Shown: positions 47,637 to 61,156, numbered from the stretch's first letter. The stretch is 64,000 nucleotides of DNA from Andrena cerasifolii (GCF_050908995.1 NC_135126.1:15500001-15564000), one strand, 5' to 3'. Made by a program: numbers and translations. Notes: a model not told the origin generated them from the letters alone.

Positions 47637-48793
47637 TCAGCTATTCCACGTCAGAACGGGTAGGTGAACAATTTAGTTTCACCGATTCTCTTCAAAATTA
47701 CAGCATTTGTCGTTAACCTTGCAATAACAAAGTATACTGAATTTCAACGGCCTGTGTCAAATAGTTTTCGAAATATTTAATGTTAAAGTTTCGAAAATTC
47801 AAACAAAATCGGCTGACGCGTCATCACTTAAACTGTAATATCTCGGTCGCTTTTAAAGATAATGCCATCGTCTTGGGCTCATTTTAAAACCGAAGGAATA
47901 CTTTCTCCATCCGTGTATAAAATATTTTGTTTATTGTTAATAATCTTAACAGTAATCGATGTCAAAGTTTCAAATCGCGATTTGACGTCGTTCCCACCCA
48001 CGGTTCAGCTTGAAAAAAATACCATTCGATTCGTTAAGTCTTCAGCTAATAAATTCCTTTTTTCAAAAAAGTCGAGATATTTTGGGAACAGTTAATAAAA
48101 AAATAAAACTTACGATAGTGCACACCGCTTGGAACTGCACGGATCCCATGGTCAGTCCGCACGCACGCGTTTTCAAAACAATAGCCTAGCGTAGGAAAGT
48201 ATTTATATACGATGGGTTAAAACGAATTTTTCTTTCAGTGTTTTCGGTATTCTCGAGAAAAATTGTAGGAATATCTGCACACCATATAAAAGATTAGCAA
48301 TAGTAGGTAGCACTATAGTAAGTTTTATTTTTTTGTTAACAGTTCCCAAAATCTCTCGACTTTTTTGAAAAAAGGAATTTATTAGCTGAAGACTTAACGA
48401 ATCGAATGGTATTTTTTCAAGCCGGACCGTGGGTGGGAACGACATCAAATCGTGATTTAAAACTTTGACATCGATTACTGTTAAGTTTATTAACAATAAA
48501 CAAAATATTCTGTATACGTTTCGAGAACGCATTCCTTCAGCTTTAAAATGAACCCAAGACAGTGGCATTATCTTTAAAAATGACCGAGATATTACAGTTT
48601 AAGTGATGACGCGTCAGCCGATTTTGTTTGAATTTTCGAAACTTTACCATTAAATATTTCGAAAACTATTTGACACAGGCCGTTGAAATTTAGTATACTT
48701 TGTTTTTGCAAGGTTATCGACAAATGCTGTAATTTTGAAGAGAATCGGTGAAACTAAATTTTTCACCTATTCGTTTTGACGTGGAATAGCTGA
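47637..48793. mobile_element. Fold-back element, 1157 bp, ~480-bp arms
   Basis: TCAGCTATTCCACGTC at the left end is the exact inverse of the right end. The arms pair almost throughout, for example ACAGCATTTGTCG near 47701 with CGACAAATGCTGT near 48717, and meet at a ~200-bp unpaired centre (48118-48314). The two arms carry mirror frames, which are artefacts. No matching target duplication beside the ends. Confidence 0.8.
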
Positions 48794-49398
48794 AACGCGA
48801 CTGTTTCTTCAGCGAGGCTCGTGGACGGAGCGGAGGAACCGCGGCGTTTCGAAGGGCGCCGCGGGAACTTGGAATCAATTAAAAGCGTAGGTACGCCCCC
48901 GCCCCGCGCGAATTTCAAAGATCCAGCGAACGAGTCGCTCCGTTTCGGCTGGTTTTCGGAGTCCCGGCGAGTAAATATTAATACGAGGTCCGTGGCGGTG
49001 GCTCGAAGAATGCCGTTGCAACACGCTCGCGAACACGATCTCGTCGCGTAATTTGCATAACGCCGTCGGTACCCGCGTAAGTACCCGCGTGGAAAGGACG
49101 AACGGCGGACCTGCCGCTCGTAAATTCAGCGGCGCGCTCACGGCGAAATCTCTAGCCGAGGAGCCCCAGCTACTCGATCCCCGATAAAGAAGGAACTGCC
49201 GGGGCCGCGATCAATCCGCTTTTGGATCGATCGAGGGGGTCGCGTGCCGCGATTTATCATCGATCGCCCGGTATCGATTAGTCCCGGTAAACTTGCACCG
49301 CTGTGCTACACCTGGCACGGAATAGACACGGCCGGGCGTAGAGGAAGAGGACGAAAGGGACGCAGAAACTGCGAGACAAAAGGAGAAACTTGTGCTGG
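48794..49398. other. Gene-free GC-rich stretch
   Basis: CpG-rich. Probably upstream regulatory DNA for the plus-strand gene starting near 51.1 kb; no motif is decisive. Confidence 0.3.
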
Positions 49399-51111
49399 CG
49401 GAGATGCGCGTGGGAGTGAGAGGGCTAGAGAAAGGGAGGAAAGATAGTCGGAGGCAGTCGCAGCCATCAGCGTCGTGATCGTCGTCGCCGTCGGTGCCGT
49501 CGACGTCGTCGTCGTCGTCGTCGTGGTCGTGGTCGCTGCCGCCGTCGCGGCCGGCGGGAGGCTCCGAAACCGAGCGGCACCGAGCGCAGTCGATGGAGGT
49601 CGGAAACGCCCGAAGCTGGCGGCTCGAGCGCCCTAACCAGCGACACAGGCAAGCAGTGCGGTGCCGACTCTTGCTGCCGCGGTTCCAGGTTCTGTGGTGC
49701 GCGTGCACGAGTGTTTACGCGACGACACAGTTCGCCCAAGTGCACACGGACAGTCGAGCAGAGGCAGAGGCAGGGGAAACGACGGAGAAGGAGCGACAGG
49801 GAGACCAAGAGGAAAGGAAGGAAACGTGGAGCGATAGCCTGGAGAGACGGCCGCCGACGGCCAACGCTGGAAAAGCCGAGGAAAGGGACGAGGAGAGGCG
49901 CGCGGCCGCGACTCCAGCCTTATCGCCGAAGCCGCGTGAAATTTTAGGAGCGGCACGCTGTCGCGTTATCGCGGCTACGTCGCTGCGACTATCGAGGTGG
50001 TACCGCTGAACGCGCGGGGCCAGACAAAGAAACAGAGGAAAAGTCGCGCGGGGCGTGGGTGCCGACCAACGCGCAAATCTCCACTGGGTGGCGAAGCAAC
50101 GGGAACGGAGGAGGATGATCGGCGACGGGACGGAGCAGTCCTGAGAGCCAGCCAGCTGAATCGAATACCCGTCTCGCGCTGTCCCAGCCGCGCCGAGCAG
50201 ACGCGATAGAACGCGATACGGCCGCGACACGGTGAACCGAGGAGCCCAAAGCGGAACAGGAGAAACTCGAAAAAAGAAAGTTGCCAGCGGAGGATATTCG
50301 GTCCGGGCAGTGATCTCCGGGCGGTGGTCACGTGTGCCAGCGGCCGGTGAAAACCGCGAGAGAGCGTGCACTCTCGAGAACCGGGGGACTTTCGCGTGCG
50401 TAATCGGCCACGTCTGTTCGACCTTCGTGCTCGAGGACACGGGCTAAGTAGCCGGCCGACGATTCAGGCTTGCTCGCAGCTGGCGGAGGATCGAACCGGC
50501 GGCGAGACCAACTAGCAGGTATCCTGGAGGACGATGAGGATGGTAAGGAGGATCGCGAGCGGTAACCGGAGGACGAGCAGCTCGAGGGGGCTCGATTGAA
50601 CTCTCAGGCTAGGACTCTCGACTCAGGCGGCTCGACCGTCGCCGTCGCCGTCGCCGGCGACCGACCGGCTCGGTCCCGTCGTCGCGACGGTAACTGATCC
50701 GGTGACAGTGTGTCCAGTGAGTGCAGGTGCAGGTGCGAGAAGCGAGGAGCTTCCTTGTCCTCGAGGAATCGAGGCCGCGCGTAGCTCAGCCCTTAGCCGA
50801 CGCGACGCGACGGCTCGCGGTCCCTCCACGGGGACCGTCGGGGCATCCACGATTCTCCAGCTTCCCTCTGTCCGATAGGGACACCTCCTAGGTCTCTCGA
50901 ACGCGAGCGTCGATCCGCAGCAGCAGTTGATCAGCCGAGCAGGAGCAAACTACCCCGAAACGCGACGCTCGTCCGCCAGACCCCTCGTCGAGTCGCGGAA
51001 TCGCTGCTCAACTGCGGACGGGCCCCGAGCAAGAAGGTACCGCGCGATTACGCGCAAGATCCACGGGGGCCGTAACTCGTCGCTCAGCTCGAGGAACAAT
51101 CGTCAGCGAAG
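49399..51111 (+). promoter_or_regulatory. CpG-rich promoter and 5' leader of the glutamine-rich gene
   Basis: Dense CpG, a GTC/CGT triplet repeat at about 49485-49540 and no transposon remnants. It runs directly into the coding start at 51112. Many short upstream frames are present. An in-frame TAA at 51073-51075 closes the reading frame before the ATG. The transcription start is not located. Confidence 0.4.
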
Positions 51112-51201
51112 ATGCAGGTGGCAACGCTGTTTAGGGAGAGCGCCACCCTGTTGGGTGCCTCTAGCCTGGACCCCCCGCAGACCCACCATCACCAGACCAT
51201 G

Positions 51202-51245
<44 letters not shown>

Positions 51246-51308
51246 ACAGCTACAGCAACACCCCGCCGACCTGCACCTAGCCCATCACATGCAGCATCAC
51301 TACAAAAT
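51112..51308 (+). CDS. First coding exon of a glutamine/histidine-rich protein, probably a transcription factor (partial)
   Basis: ATG at 51112 has A at -3 and an in-frame stop 13 codons upstream, so the start is well defined. The exon encodes 65 complete codons beginning MQVATLFRESATLLGASS, then a His-rich patch, a ~25-residue Gln tract (CAG/CAA mixed), and a second His-rich part ending HHYK. It ends in phase 2 at a consensus GTAAGT donor (51309). Later exons must lie beyond a long intron, probably outside the window. Such N-termini are common in insect developmental transcription factors. I do not recognise the family and no DNA-binding domain is visible. Confidence 0.6.
51200..51258 (+). 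repeat. CAG/CAA triplet repeat (polyglutamine)
   Basis: About 20 CAG/CAA codons, interrupted once by CTA. The CAA interruptions suggest selection on the protein or a stabilised repeat. Confidence 0.85.
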
Positions 51309-52154
51309 GTAAGTCCCCTCCCCACCCTGTCTACCAACGTTCAGTCCCCCTTTCTCTTTTCGTGCCAAAATCGCGCGGAGAAACGAGCAACGAGCAACTC
51401 GCGCGAGGACTCCTCGGCCAGAACCGGATTTCGCTACCGTCGGCCACGGGAACACGATTCGTAAACCAAACGCATCTTCGAGAAACCGAGGCGCCTGAAT
51501 TTCGTTCCAGTCCGCTCCTTCGGCGCTAATAACGGGACGAATCGAGAGGAAGCTGTTGTATCGTCCGAGGTTTCTGGATTTAGCTTGCAAATTCGAGTCG
51601 ACTGTGTTAGGAACTCGAAAATGCAGGGTTTTCACGATTCTGAGGTTCGTACACGCTCCCGTGGCAGGTGTCATCGATCACGAATCTACCGATCCGTTAA
51701 CAATTTCACGACTCTGACATGCTACCTCGTAGGAACATACGAATACAAACCCACTGTGGCAAGAGTCTGCACTCGAGAGATCCCAATCTCGCGATCCTCG
51801 CTGGAACGCGACTCTAAAATTCTCTAAATTCCCTAAAAAGAGGCAACGATTTCACCGCAAAATTCGCTTACGACCAGCTCGCTGAGAGAAGAAATGCTGA
51901 TCTCGCGAGCAGCTCGTACGGGAAAGTCGGCGGCCGTCGGATCGGGCCCAGGCTCGATCGCCCGGCCGATATTCTACAAGTTAATTATCGGCTGATTTAC
52001 GGCCCATAAGCGAGCGGAATTATCGCGAGCGCGCGGTTTCACGAGTTGGCTGCCGAAATGACTGGCTTTCCAGCCTGGATTTCGTTGTCGCGCTGCGAGC
52101 GAGTACCGTTCGGCTGCTGACCGCCGCAGCAACGTTCGCAGAGGCGTTTCTATC

Positions 52155-52185
<31 letters not shown>

Positions 52186-53413
52186 GATTCGAGGGAAGCA
52201 GGTCCAGTCGGACGTTATCGCGTCGTCGCCGAACCGGTACTCCCTCGCCGGTGAAATCCCTGGGCTTCCAACCCCTCGGAGGCGTCGAGCTTTTTACGAA
52301 TTTCGTCACGCGCCGCCAAGGGACAGGGTAGCATTTGTATTCGTTGTGCAAGGTCCGGTCGTGCCTTAACCTCGTTCCCTAATCCGTGTAATTTGTTCGG
52401 CGTATCTCGACGTTGACGTTCCGCGCTGGCGCGCGTTATCGGGCATGATCGACGTCGCGGCGATAAACGTCGCTGCCAGGGAGAAATATTCCAACGAATT
52501 CGGTCGAGTCGCAAACGCTTCTACCAGCGGGAGGGGAATAAAAACGGCGGTGGTGGGCGAAAGGAGCCACTAAATCCCTGCGTGTCGCCCGCGGTTCGAG
52601 GGAAAGGGCGACGGACGGTCCGTTGGCGGGTTTTCCGCGTCCACGAAAACGGAGACGACGAGAGAGCGCGCTCGAGGTCCGTAGAATCGAAGCCAAACCG
52701 CGAGAAGTTTGGAGCAGACGCGAAGGCGCCAATAGGTCAAGGCTACATTACGCTTCGATGAGCATATCCCTCGGCTATCTGGCGAATTCGCGAACAACTT
52801 TCCGCCGCGAATCTCCGGCAGAATCCGGTGCCGTCTCGCGCACCGTCTCTCCGTCGCCAGGAGAAACGTCGGATGGAGAGAGGCTGAATAGCGAGCGAAC
52901 GGAAGGGCGATTATTCTTCGCGACAAATGGCGCTGGAGGATCAGCGATCGTGGCCGTTTCACGGGATAGAGTCGTTGACGGTAATTTGACAAGATATCGC
53001 CGCCGAGATGCGACAGTCGGGGGATGAGGCGCTGAAAGGTGTAAAAAAAGGCGTGCGATCACGGGATCGTGGGGCACGGGAGCGACGTAAACGAAGGCAC
53101 ATGGTCGGGGAACGTGTTTTGGCGCGGATAACGTCGCCACGGGACGGCGAACGGTTTGAACGCGGCCGTAACAGAACCGTGAACCGAGAAAAACGACGGA
53201 AACGAAGGCAAACTCGACCACGTGTCACAGATAAATCGTGCACCGCCGATAAATCGACCTTATCAATAAGATCGAGCCTCCTCGCCTCTTCCCCCTCCTC
53301 TCCACCCCTCGTGCTCTCATCCTCTCGTTTCCTCCTCGTCCCTTTCACCCTTTTTCTCTTTCTCCCGCTCTCTGGATTCCTACCGGCTCGCTGTCGGCCG
53401 GTCCCGTTGAAGT

Positions 53414-53449
53414 TATTCATGTATTCCATAAGTTCGGAATACATGAATA
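53414..53449. repeat. Perfect 14-bp hairpin
   Basis: TATTCATGTATTCC and its exact inverse are separated by 8 nt. It stands alone in unique DNA. Confidence 0.6.
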
Positions 53450-56400
53450 GCCTACAAGATGCAGGTATCCGCGAGTCGCCTTCGATAAAGTCGTATTCTT
53501 TGGTGGCGCAATTTAAGACCGTTTAAGAACCGCCGTGGAAGAAACGGGCCGACCTGCCCCGGCCTGGACGGATCTCGAAAGCTCGTCCCGTTTTCCAAAG
53601 GAACACGTATCTGGAGCACGCGCGGGCCAAGCGACAAGCTCGAGACGCGAGCGTGCATCGTTAACCGTCGCCGGCGATAATTCGGCTCATTTGCGCAGCG
53701 CGCTCACCAGGAAACGTATTACGATGCCCCCGTGGCTATCCAAGACACTATATTAAGGCCCCGTGCAATCACGGCAATTACTCTTCGGCGGACTGCGATT
53801 TTAATTATCCCCGACCCACGGTACAGACGTATTTATCCCGAGCATTATTGCTCCCTCGAACGTGACCGTAGCCAGCGGTCGTTACGTCAACTTAGCGCGC
53901 GAGCGCGAGCGCCTTCTGCTCCGCGATGTCGAATTTCTTCATCGGCGTCGTGGGTGGAAGGAGCGCAGCGTGGTGCTGGAGACACGCTCGAGCGTGTGCA
54001 ACGGTATCCTCGAGCCTCTCGGCCGCTCATTACTGCTTCGATCCGACCAGCTGCTTGGAACAGCAATGCCCGAAACCTACGCGGAACGCTTCAAACTATC
54101 GAATTCGCTTTCTACTACCTACCCACGATATTATCGCGCGGCGAAACGCAGGGAAGCTCGATTTCGAAAATCGTAGCTTGCCGTATTCGCGACACGTAGG
54201 GTGGGAGTATTACCGCGGATGCCCCGATTACTGTGGATATTCTAAAGCAGATCATATTTAATGTTGGAAAGTACATAATCTCTTGAAAATTTTTTATAAA
54301 ATTATTTTAACCTCTATTACAGATAATTATTAATAAATATGTACAGCAAAGTTATTATTAATTCTTTTATCGTAGTTTGAAATTCGTCAAGGCGAAACTT
54401 CGGTCGATTCCCGATATGGCGGTCGTGAACACCTACTTGAAAAACTGTTATATTTTTGTTATTAACAGTAATACATGTAGTGCAGCGTTATTACTCGATA
54501 GAGTAAGAGTTATCTTTTCTGAAAAACAGTAAATCAGTCACCTACATTTTAGTTTTAATTTTTATTTCTTGCAGTACTTTACACCATGTGCGTGTATTAC
54601 TGCCGACCGACGACAGCCCAATCTAACCTTTTTTCCGACCTGATAACATTAAATTTACTATTCATTTAAGTACGGATCGTGCAATAAATACAATTATGTA
54701 CTACTAATTACTAAGATTTAAATTATTACTCATTCCTGCTGATTTTAGTCAATAAACAAAGTTAAATAATCTTTCTATCCACAAGTGATATTTATACTAA
54801 GGTTATGTTTCGTCTGACCTCGGACCGCGGTAATACATTCGCAGTAACTCCAGCAATGACATTGATCGACAAATTTCTGTGTTTTTAATTAACCGTGCTT
54901 ATTACCCCGCCCTCATATATTTTTTATGGAATTATTAATTTCTTTTAAAAAAAGAAGGAGGAACTTTCATTCATTCGAACGCCGTATCGAGGGGTTTTAA
55001 AGTTAACCTACCTTAAAAGTCCGCAGTAATACCCACACTTACCCTATGGCGGCCGTGGAAGGAACGGCCGCGTGCTGTTTCGCGACGCAGCCGTACGCGA
55101 TCGGACAGATTGTTTCGCGAGCAGGAGAGGAAAAAAAGAACGGGCAAGGAAGAAAAAAGAGGTACGCGCGCATGACTTTGAGACTTAACGCGCGTAAATC
55201 GCGCTGCGAGTCATGCGAGAGACTCTACCGCGCGTTCCTTCCTCCCTTTCTTCTCCGTTCCCTCCGGTTCTTCCTCGCGTTACCTTTCTCCTCGACCTTC
55301 CTCCCCTGCGCCCTCCTCGCCCTATCATTCTGCTCCTCTTTTTTCTCTCCCTTCCCGGCGCTTTCATTTCTTTTTTCACTCCTTCGGCTTTGCGCGCTCG
55401 CTCTTTCTTCCTTTCGTTCCTTTCTTCTTCGCTGCGCGCACAGACCGTCCCTCTGTCTCTTTCTCTTTCTCCCGTTCGCTCTCTATCCTCCCCCCCGCTC
55501 GCCCTGCCCCTCCGTCTCGCTCGGTTATCTCCCTCGTGTTTTTATTTTAGCCCGAAGCAAACGTCGAGGTGGAAGCGGAGAGCTGGAGGGTAGGCAGGAG
55601 GGTTGGGTGGGTGGGTGGCTTTTGAGAGACAGAGATGAGAGTAACCCAGCGAAAGAGGAAGAGAAGGAAAAGTACGAAGGTGGATGCGAAAGACGGGGTG
55701 GTGGGTCGCGGGCCGAGGCAACGGGGGAGGAGGATAGAACACAAACGGCCTCACGAAGAGAGCTCGTCGAACGGGCTGCTCTCCTCCTCCGCCACCTCCT
55801 CAACCTCCCTCTCATCCTCCACCCGCCTCTTCTCCTCCTTCGGCTCTCGCAGACTATGGTTTCGTAACACGCGTCTTTCCCGCTCTCCGCCTCCCTGCCT
55901 TTCCGTCTCCGTTCCTGCAACGCGCTCTACGGCACCGTCGAGATACGCGTCCCTTCAAAAGACGCGGACCAGCGCGAGCCAGCGGCGCCGATATCTCGCG
56001 CAAAACAACCGCGAACGCTCGAAAAAAGCGACGCGCAGAAGCCGATCTCCGGTGCGATAATCGTCCTGGACGATCAAACGGACCGGTCCCCGGCGGAAGG
56101 CGGTCGGAGGTGACGCGCGACCATATCGAGGCGCGCGAACGAAACACGCCCAACGCCTTTTTCCTGGCGGTTTTTTGGTGACTCACGATGTATATCACTC
56201 CGCGCCTTCCGCGCTCCTCTCGAAGCGCGCGCACGTGACGCAAGAGAACTCGTCGGTACGAGGACGCGGCGCCGCGTCAAAGTGTCGGCGAAAGGACCGC
56301 GCTCGTCTCGCGCGAGCAGTTATCGAAATCCTCAGCCGATCCGCCGACCGAATCACCTATAATCGCTCGCTGGAAGTTACCAGTCGCTCGCGATGATTCA

Positions 56401-58163
56401 GACCCGATGAACTCATGAAAGCACGCGAAAAAAGAGGCTCCGAGAGTGTGCCGCCTTGTGTACCGAGGATCGCGGAAAGCACCGAGCTGCTCAAAGTAAA
56501 TAAATTTCTGCCGAAACGCTTCTGCTCACACGTCGTCGAAGGTTGTATGTATTATTCATCCTCGTGCCATCAAAGATCTATAGATTTCCGTTACACGCGA
56601 GCCGCGGAAAGAGCGAGAGTAGTCGATGCAACCGGCGAGCGTTCGCGATCACTTAGAAGACGCCGCTAACGCCGAATCTCTGTAATAACGAAAATGTAAA
56701 GACGTAATGTAACTCTTGACGTGCTCCGCTGCCCCTTGAATATTCAATCGTCCAGTCCAGCTTTACTTGTCGATGCCTCGCGCTCTGAAACTGCTAATGA
56801 TCGGTAGGTGCGGTCCAGCAAAAACCTGCCACCTTGACACCTAAGCCAGCAAAAAGACGGAGCGCCCGAGTGGTACATAAATTAGAAGCTCGCGCTCATT
56901 CCCATTGTTTTTTAAGAGAAACCTCCCAAGTACGTCCAGCTGCCCTAGAACAGCCACTTTCCCCTGGCGTGCCCGAGGTCAGCCGATGGAATTAAAAGGC
57001 AAAAGTGGAAGGGAATCCCGTATTTACGCGAGTCGATTGCGGGGAGCCGAGCGCGGTCCCTTTTTTATCGGGCCGAGGCCAGAAAGGGAGCTTATCAAAA
57101 ACGCCGAAATAACGCGCTCGGGCCGCGCATCCCATCGGCCTCGCTATGCCAAACAGCACCTAGACGCCGTCCATACGGATCTCTAGGGAGCTCCGCGATT
57201 ATTCCGGGCGCAAATTTATTTTTATCAGGCTCTACCGGCCTGTTCTCGCTCAGGAGCCAGCGTTGCCGGATTAGAAGTTTTTCCGTCGCCTGCTCGCCGG
57301 CGAAACTGTCCGGAGGAAAAACATCCTTGGTCGTCTCGTTAAAAAAAGACGCGACCCCAGGCAGCCATCTTGCAGAGACATCCTTGTCCTCGCGGCGTCC
57401 ACATTGCTCGGGCCGATACGTGTCCCCGGTATTTCCGTTCGGGCGAAAAACGTCGCCGTTTCTCTTTCGAGCCCCGAGCGGCGGCGCGAGAAAATCCCCG
57501 CGTGGTCTGGCAACCATGCTGACCAGCGTGATTACGCGCACGTTCTGCGTTCTACGCGCCTCCCGCGAGGATCCCGAGCGGAAAATTAGCGGGGACCAAG
57601 GCCGGCGCGATTTTATCTACGACACGGACGACGCGGACGGAATTCTGGTGCCGGACCCCCTCGCTGGCCCACCAAATTCGTCCACCAGGATTCACGATTC
57701 ACAGGAAAAGGGAGCAGCGATTATCCTTGGAAGAGGATCCGCCGCGCGGTTTCGCGGTCGCTGTAATTCCATCGAGGCGGCTCAAAAAATCCGCCGACGA
57801 TCGAGACTCGAGTCGCCTCGCCTCGTCTGGCCAAGGACGCCGAAATTTCGGGGGGAACGTCGGACGCGTCGGCGCCGTTTGCAAATTTTCCAAGGTGGCG
57901 GACGAGATGGTTAATTCGCGGAGCGCCGCGCCGAGATGCGGGGAATCGAATGGAGATTTCTCGGGGCCGAAGAATTTTCGAATTTCTGCAGGTGACCGGG
58001 CGCGAGCGAGCGAACCCTTTGGTTCCCGAGCGAGACCGCTCGTAAATAGCGGCCACCGCCACCAGAGGCGGTCGTAAGGGTTTCCCTTATCTGCGTCAGC
58101 GTTTCTGCTCGCACGATTACCTACGGTTTCCTTCGCCTACCAAGCTGGCGAGCAGTTTCTTCT

Positions 58164-58164
<1 letters not shown>

Positions 58165-58202
<38 letters not shown>

Positions 58203-58208
58203 CTCTTT
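58165..58208. repeat. (TTTC)n microsatellite
   Basis: About ten tetranucleotide units. Confidence 0.9.
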
Positions 58209-60870
58209 CCTTCGTTTTTCCCCTCTTTTTCGATAATCATCCGCGTTTACGTGTAGGTGTACGCGCGGTAGGTGTGCGCCTCGCTGGCCCGTGTAGGAAG
58301 AGAGGATACGCGTGGCTGTGTTAGAGGCAGATCGTGCTCGCTCGGTGGGTTTCGGCCCTCGCCGACGGTTTCGCTCTTTCGACCTTTTCGTCCCCGACAG
58401 AGCCGATGTAAGCAACGCGAGCCGCAACGTCTGCGAACGAGGAACGTTCGTAAACAGTGAGCTCACCGCTCCCCCTCGGCCTCTGCCCCAACCGAGAGCG
58501 CCACGTTTGCGCGCCATCCTTTCATGCTTACCTGTCCACCGCGATATGCTTCTCGAACTTTCTAACGCGCTGATGTATGCCCCTGGAAGCAACCTTGGGA
58601 CCAGGCCTCGCTAACCTCCTCGAATCGAGCAACGCCGAAAAAAAACACCGCCGCAATGGCCATTCTCTAAGCCGCCACGGCCTCTGTGGACCAGAGGAAT
58701 AGGTACCTTGGTACCAACGCTCCCAACCGAAAGAACGGATACGGCACACCGAGGGCGACGCGATATCGAGAGCAGTGCCGAAGAAATGGCACTAGAGGCG
58801 AGGAAGTGAACTGAACAAAGAATTGGGTCTGTCTAAACTGGCACTGGTGGCAGCGTGGCGAACTGAACTATAGGCTCAGACTATCGTAAGAGAGAATTGG
58901 TAGTGGACTGGTTGCGAGACATATAAGGCTCTACAAGCTTTTGGAGCAGGAACAAGTTTTACGGTAGATAAACGACTTTCGGAATGAACGTGACGTCACG
59001 GTGTAGATTGCCTCTCGACTCATCTGTGTACCCAACTTGTACGCTCCTCTACGCAGCGTTGCTTGAACGGCCGCGTACCTCCTACCTATCCAACGACTGC
59101 GCAACTGAAGCAGCCGGAAAAAAAGGTGGCCGAAAGCAGCCACTAGCCAGGAAATCGAAACCGTGACGCAGAGTATGCAACTTGAAAATGTCGGGAAATG
59201 TGGTTAGCTGACGCCGAGGCAGACACGTATCGAGCATCGTTCGGCGCGGCGCGCGATAGCTGGTCCCGTCGTGAGTCATCCTGATTACCGAACGCGCGGC
59301 AAATTGCGAAAAGGCTCGACGAAGACGCTCGACGGCCACGTCCGCGTACGGCTGTCTCGCTCGTATCCTCGCATTTAGACGCGCGTTTTGCCGCTTTATC
59401 AGCGAGCGCGGCGATATCTCGCGTATAAGAGAGGCGTTCTCGGTGATACCGATACAAATTGCTCGGTGAACCGGTTTCGGCCTCGAATCGAGGAAGGACG
59501 TTGGTTTTTTTCCGGCGCTTCGGCTAGCGGCAAAACGGAACTCGAAGCGAGAAAAGAAGACGAAAAGTCGGAGGGGAAGGAGGAAGAATAAGAAGAAGGA
59601 GGGACGCGTCGCGAAAAGAGGACAATCCGAGCGCAACGGTCTTATTAAGACCGCAATTAGGCCGTATTACCGAATTACGTTACAATTGAGAATAACGAGC
59701 GCGCGCACGGTAATAAATTACAACGGGCCGCCGCGTAATCATTACCTCGGAGTTTCGTGTAACAGCCTCCCTATCAGTTTACGTTCGACTTTAATTGCAT
59801 CGCGGGTACGATGCCGCGCGCCGCTTTTTGGAGCTGCCTCGCCTACCCGCCGTCCACGTAGTTATAACGATCCGAATAATTAAATGTACTTTTAATAAAT
59901 TAATGTAATATTACCGCTGTTTTCCCGGGGACTAGCCCGTTGCGCGGCTAACGACGGTACGGAGCTGCGTCACGGCTCGGTTCGATCGCGGCTCGTTTCT
60001 CTCCATCGGCGCGGCGAAAAACTGGCGAAATAATCACTCTATCAACCGGAGTCCTTCCTCTAGACGTCCAGCGTTTGCACTGTCAAGCACCGAACGCTCT
60101 CGGAGCAGGCCCGATCGCCAGAAATCCTTGCCTATGGAAGAGCGAGTTCCCAAAGCCGCTTGGGTACCATTAAGGCTAGCTTTTTTCGTGGCACACGCTT
60201 CGAGGTTACCGTATATCGGCGCGTCAGACGCAGTTGACGCACATGCACACAGAGGAGGAAACGCGCATCGAACGTTCGTACACGTAGGCGCCTCGTACGT
60301 GGCGAACGTGATGCGCGCGTGCACGGCTTGCAACAGTTTATGCACGCGTGTGCATGCATATGGATAGACCCCGTGCAACCTTCCCACCAGGCGCATGCCA
60401 AAGAATACCAACGTGTGCGCCATTGTATGAGAACCAGGGCGAAACAGTATCTTCTTCTAAGTCCCCTGAAATTTCGGGTACATACGGTTCAGGTCGAACC
60501 TTCAAATTCTACGAAAACAACCTCCGTTCAGCGGTAGTTTCATCGAACAGTAAAACAGTTCGGATAATGGAGGCTCCACTGTGTTCGCCGTCTCTGGAGC
60601 TAGCCGGTAGCGGGACCGAGCGCTCGCGCGCAAATTTCGTCATAAATCTAGCGTGTACGTTTAAAGCCCAAAGCCAGGGGAATCTCAGGGCCAGCGGAGT
60701 TTCGCGCCGGCGTGCGTAATCTTGACGTTAGCCTGAAATTACCGGCGCGGTTACCATGACGTTTTTACTGGCATGCAATCTTCTTTACGCGCCTAAATTT
60801 CGCGCGCGTTTCCTCTCGCCGCGTCGCTCGTCGGCCGGACGCTCCTTCCCTCACTCACTCAAGAGTTCGG

Positions 60871-61047
60871 CATTATTCGACTAAATTTTCATTCGAATAC
60901 GTATTCGTATAAATCCCCAAGGTTTATTCGCGAATAACGAATAACGATTTTATTCGACGAAAAATTATTCGTTATTCACGAATAAATCTGTGCCGTTATT
61001 CGAGCCAGATTTATTCGAATAAGAATTTATTCGTTATTCGACCTGGT
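60871..61047. mobile_element. ATTCGAATAA-rich MITE (copy 1)
   Basis: Opens with TTCGACTAAATTTTCATTCGAAT and continues as tightly packed TTATTCG/CGAATAA words in both orientations. A second copy with well-defined ends lies at 62707-62874. Confidence 0.55.
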
Positions 61048-61156
61048 TGAACGACGAATAAATGTGATACCCGACATCTATCGATGGAAGTCTGTACTGT
61101 GTCCAACACACGTTTGGACGCCGAGCTATGACAAGAGTTACTTAACCTGAAACATT

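Larger units (their letters stand above)
51309..60870. other. Presumed first intron of the glutamine-rich gene
   Basis: No exon or transposon with clear ends in 9.5 kb. It has CT-rich runs (52155-52184, 53275-53370, 55250-55520, 55790-55850), AT-rich 54240-55030, and otherwise CpG-rich DNA. Long frames at 55046-55867 and 57327-57914 are low in complexity or lack motifs. The near-absence of transposons is consistent with regulatory content, but that is inference. Confidence 0.35.

Noticed and set aside
47862..48568. Mirror-image frames (MPSSWAHF / MPLSWVHF)
   Set aside because: Both arms of the 1157-bp palindrome give the same short translation; this is not a gene pair.
49715..50440. 241-codon minus-strand open frame
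   Set aside because: Antisense to the CpG-rich leader of the 51.1-kb gene, with several competing frames and no family similarity.
50470..50550. tRNA-like GGTTCGATCC on the minus strand
   Set aside because: Only the T-arm core matches; no box A or cloverleaf around it.
55046..55867. 273-codon plus-strand open frame
   Set aside because: The Leu/Phe/Ser-rich translation comes from a CT-rich tract; no motif, no splice-consistent partner.
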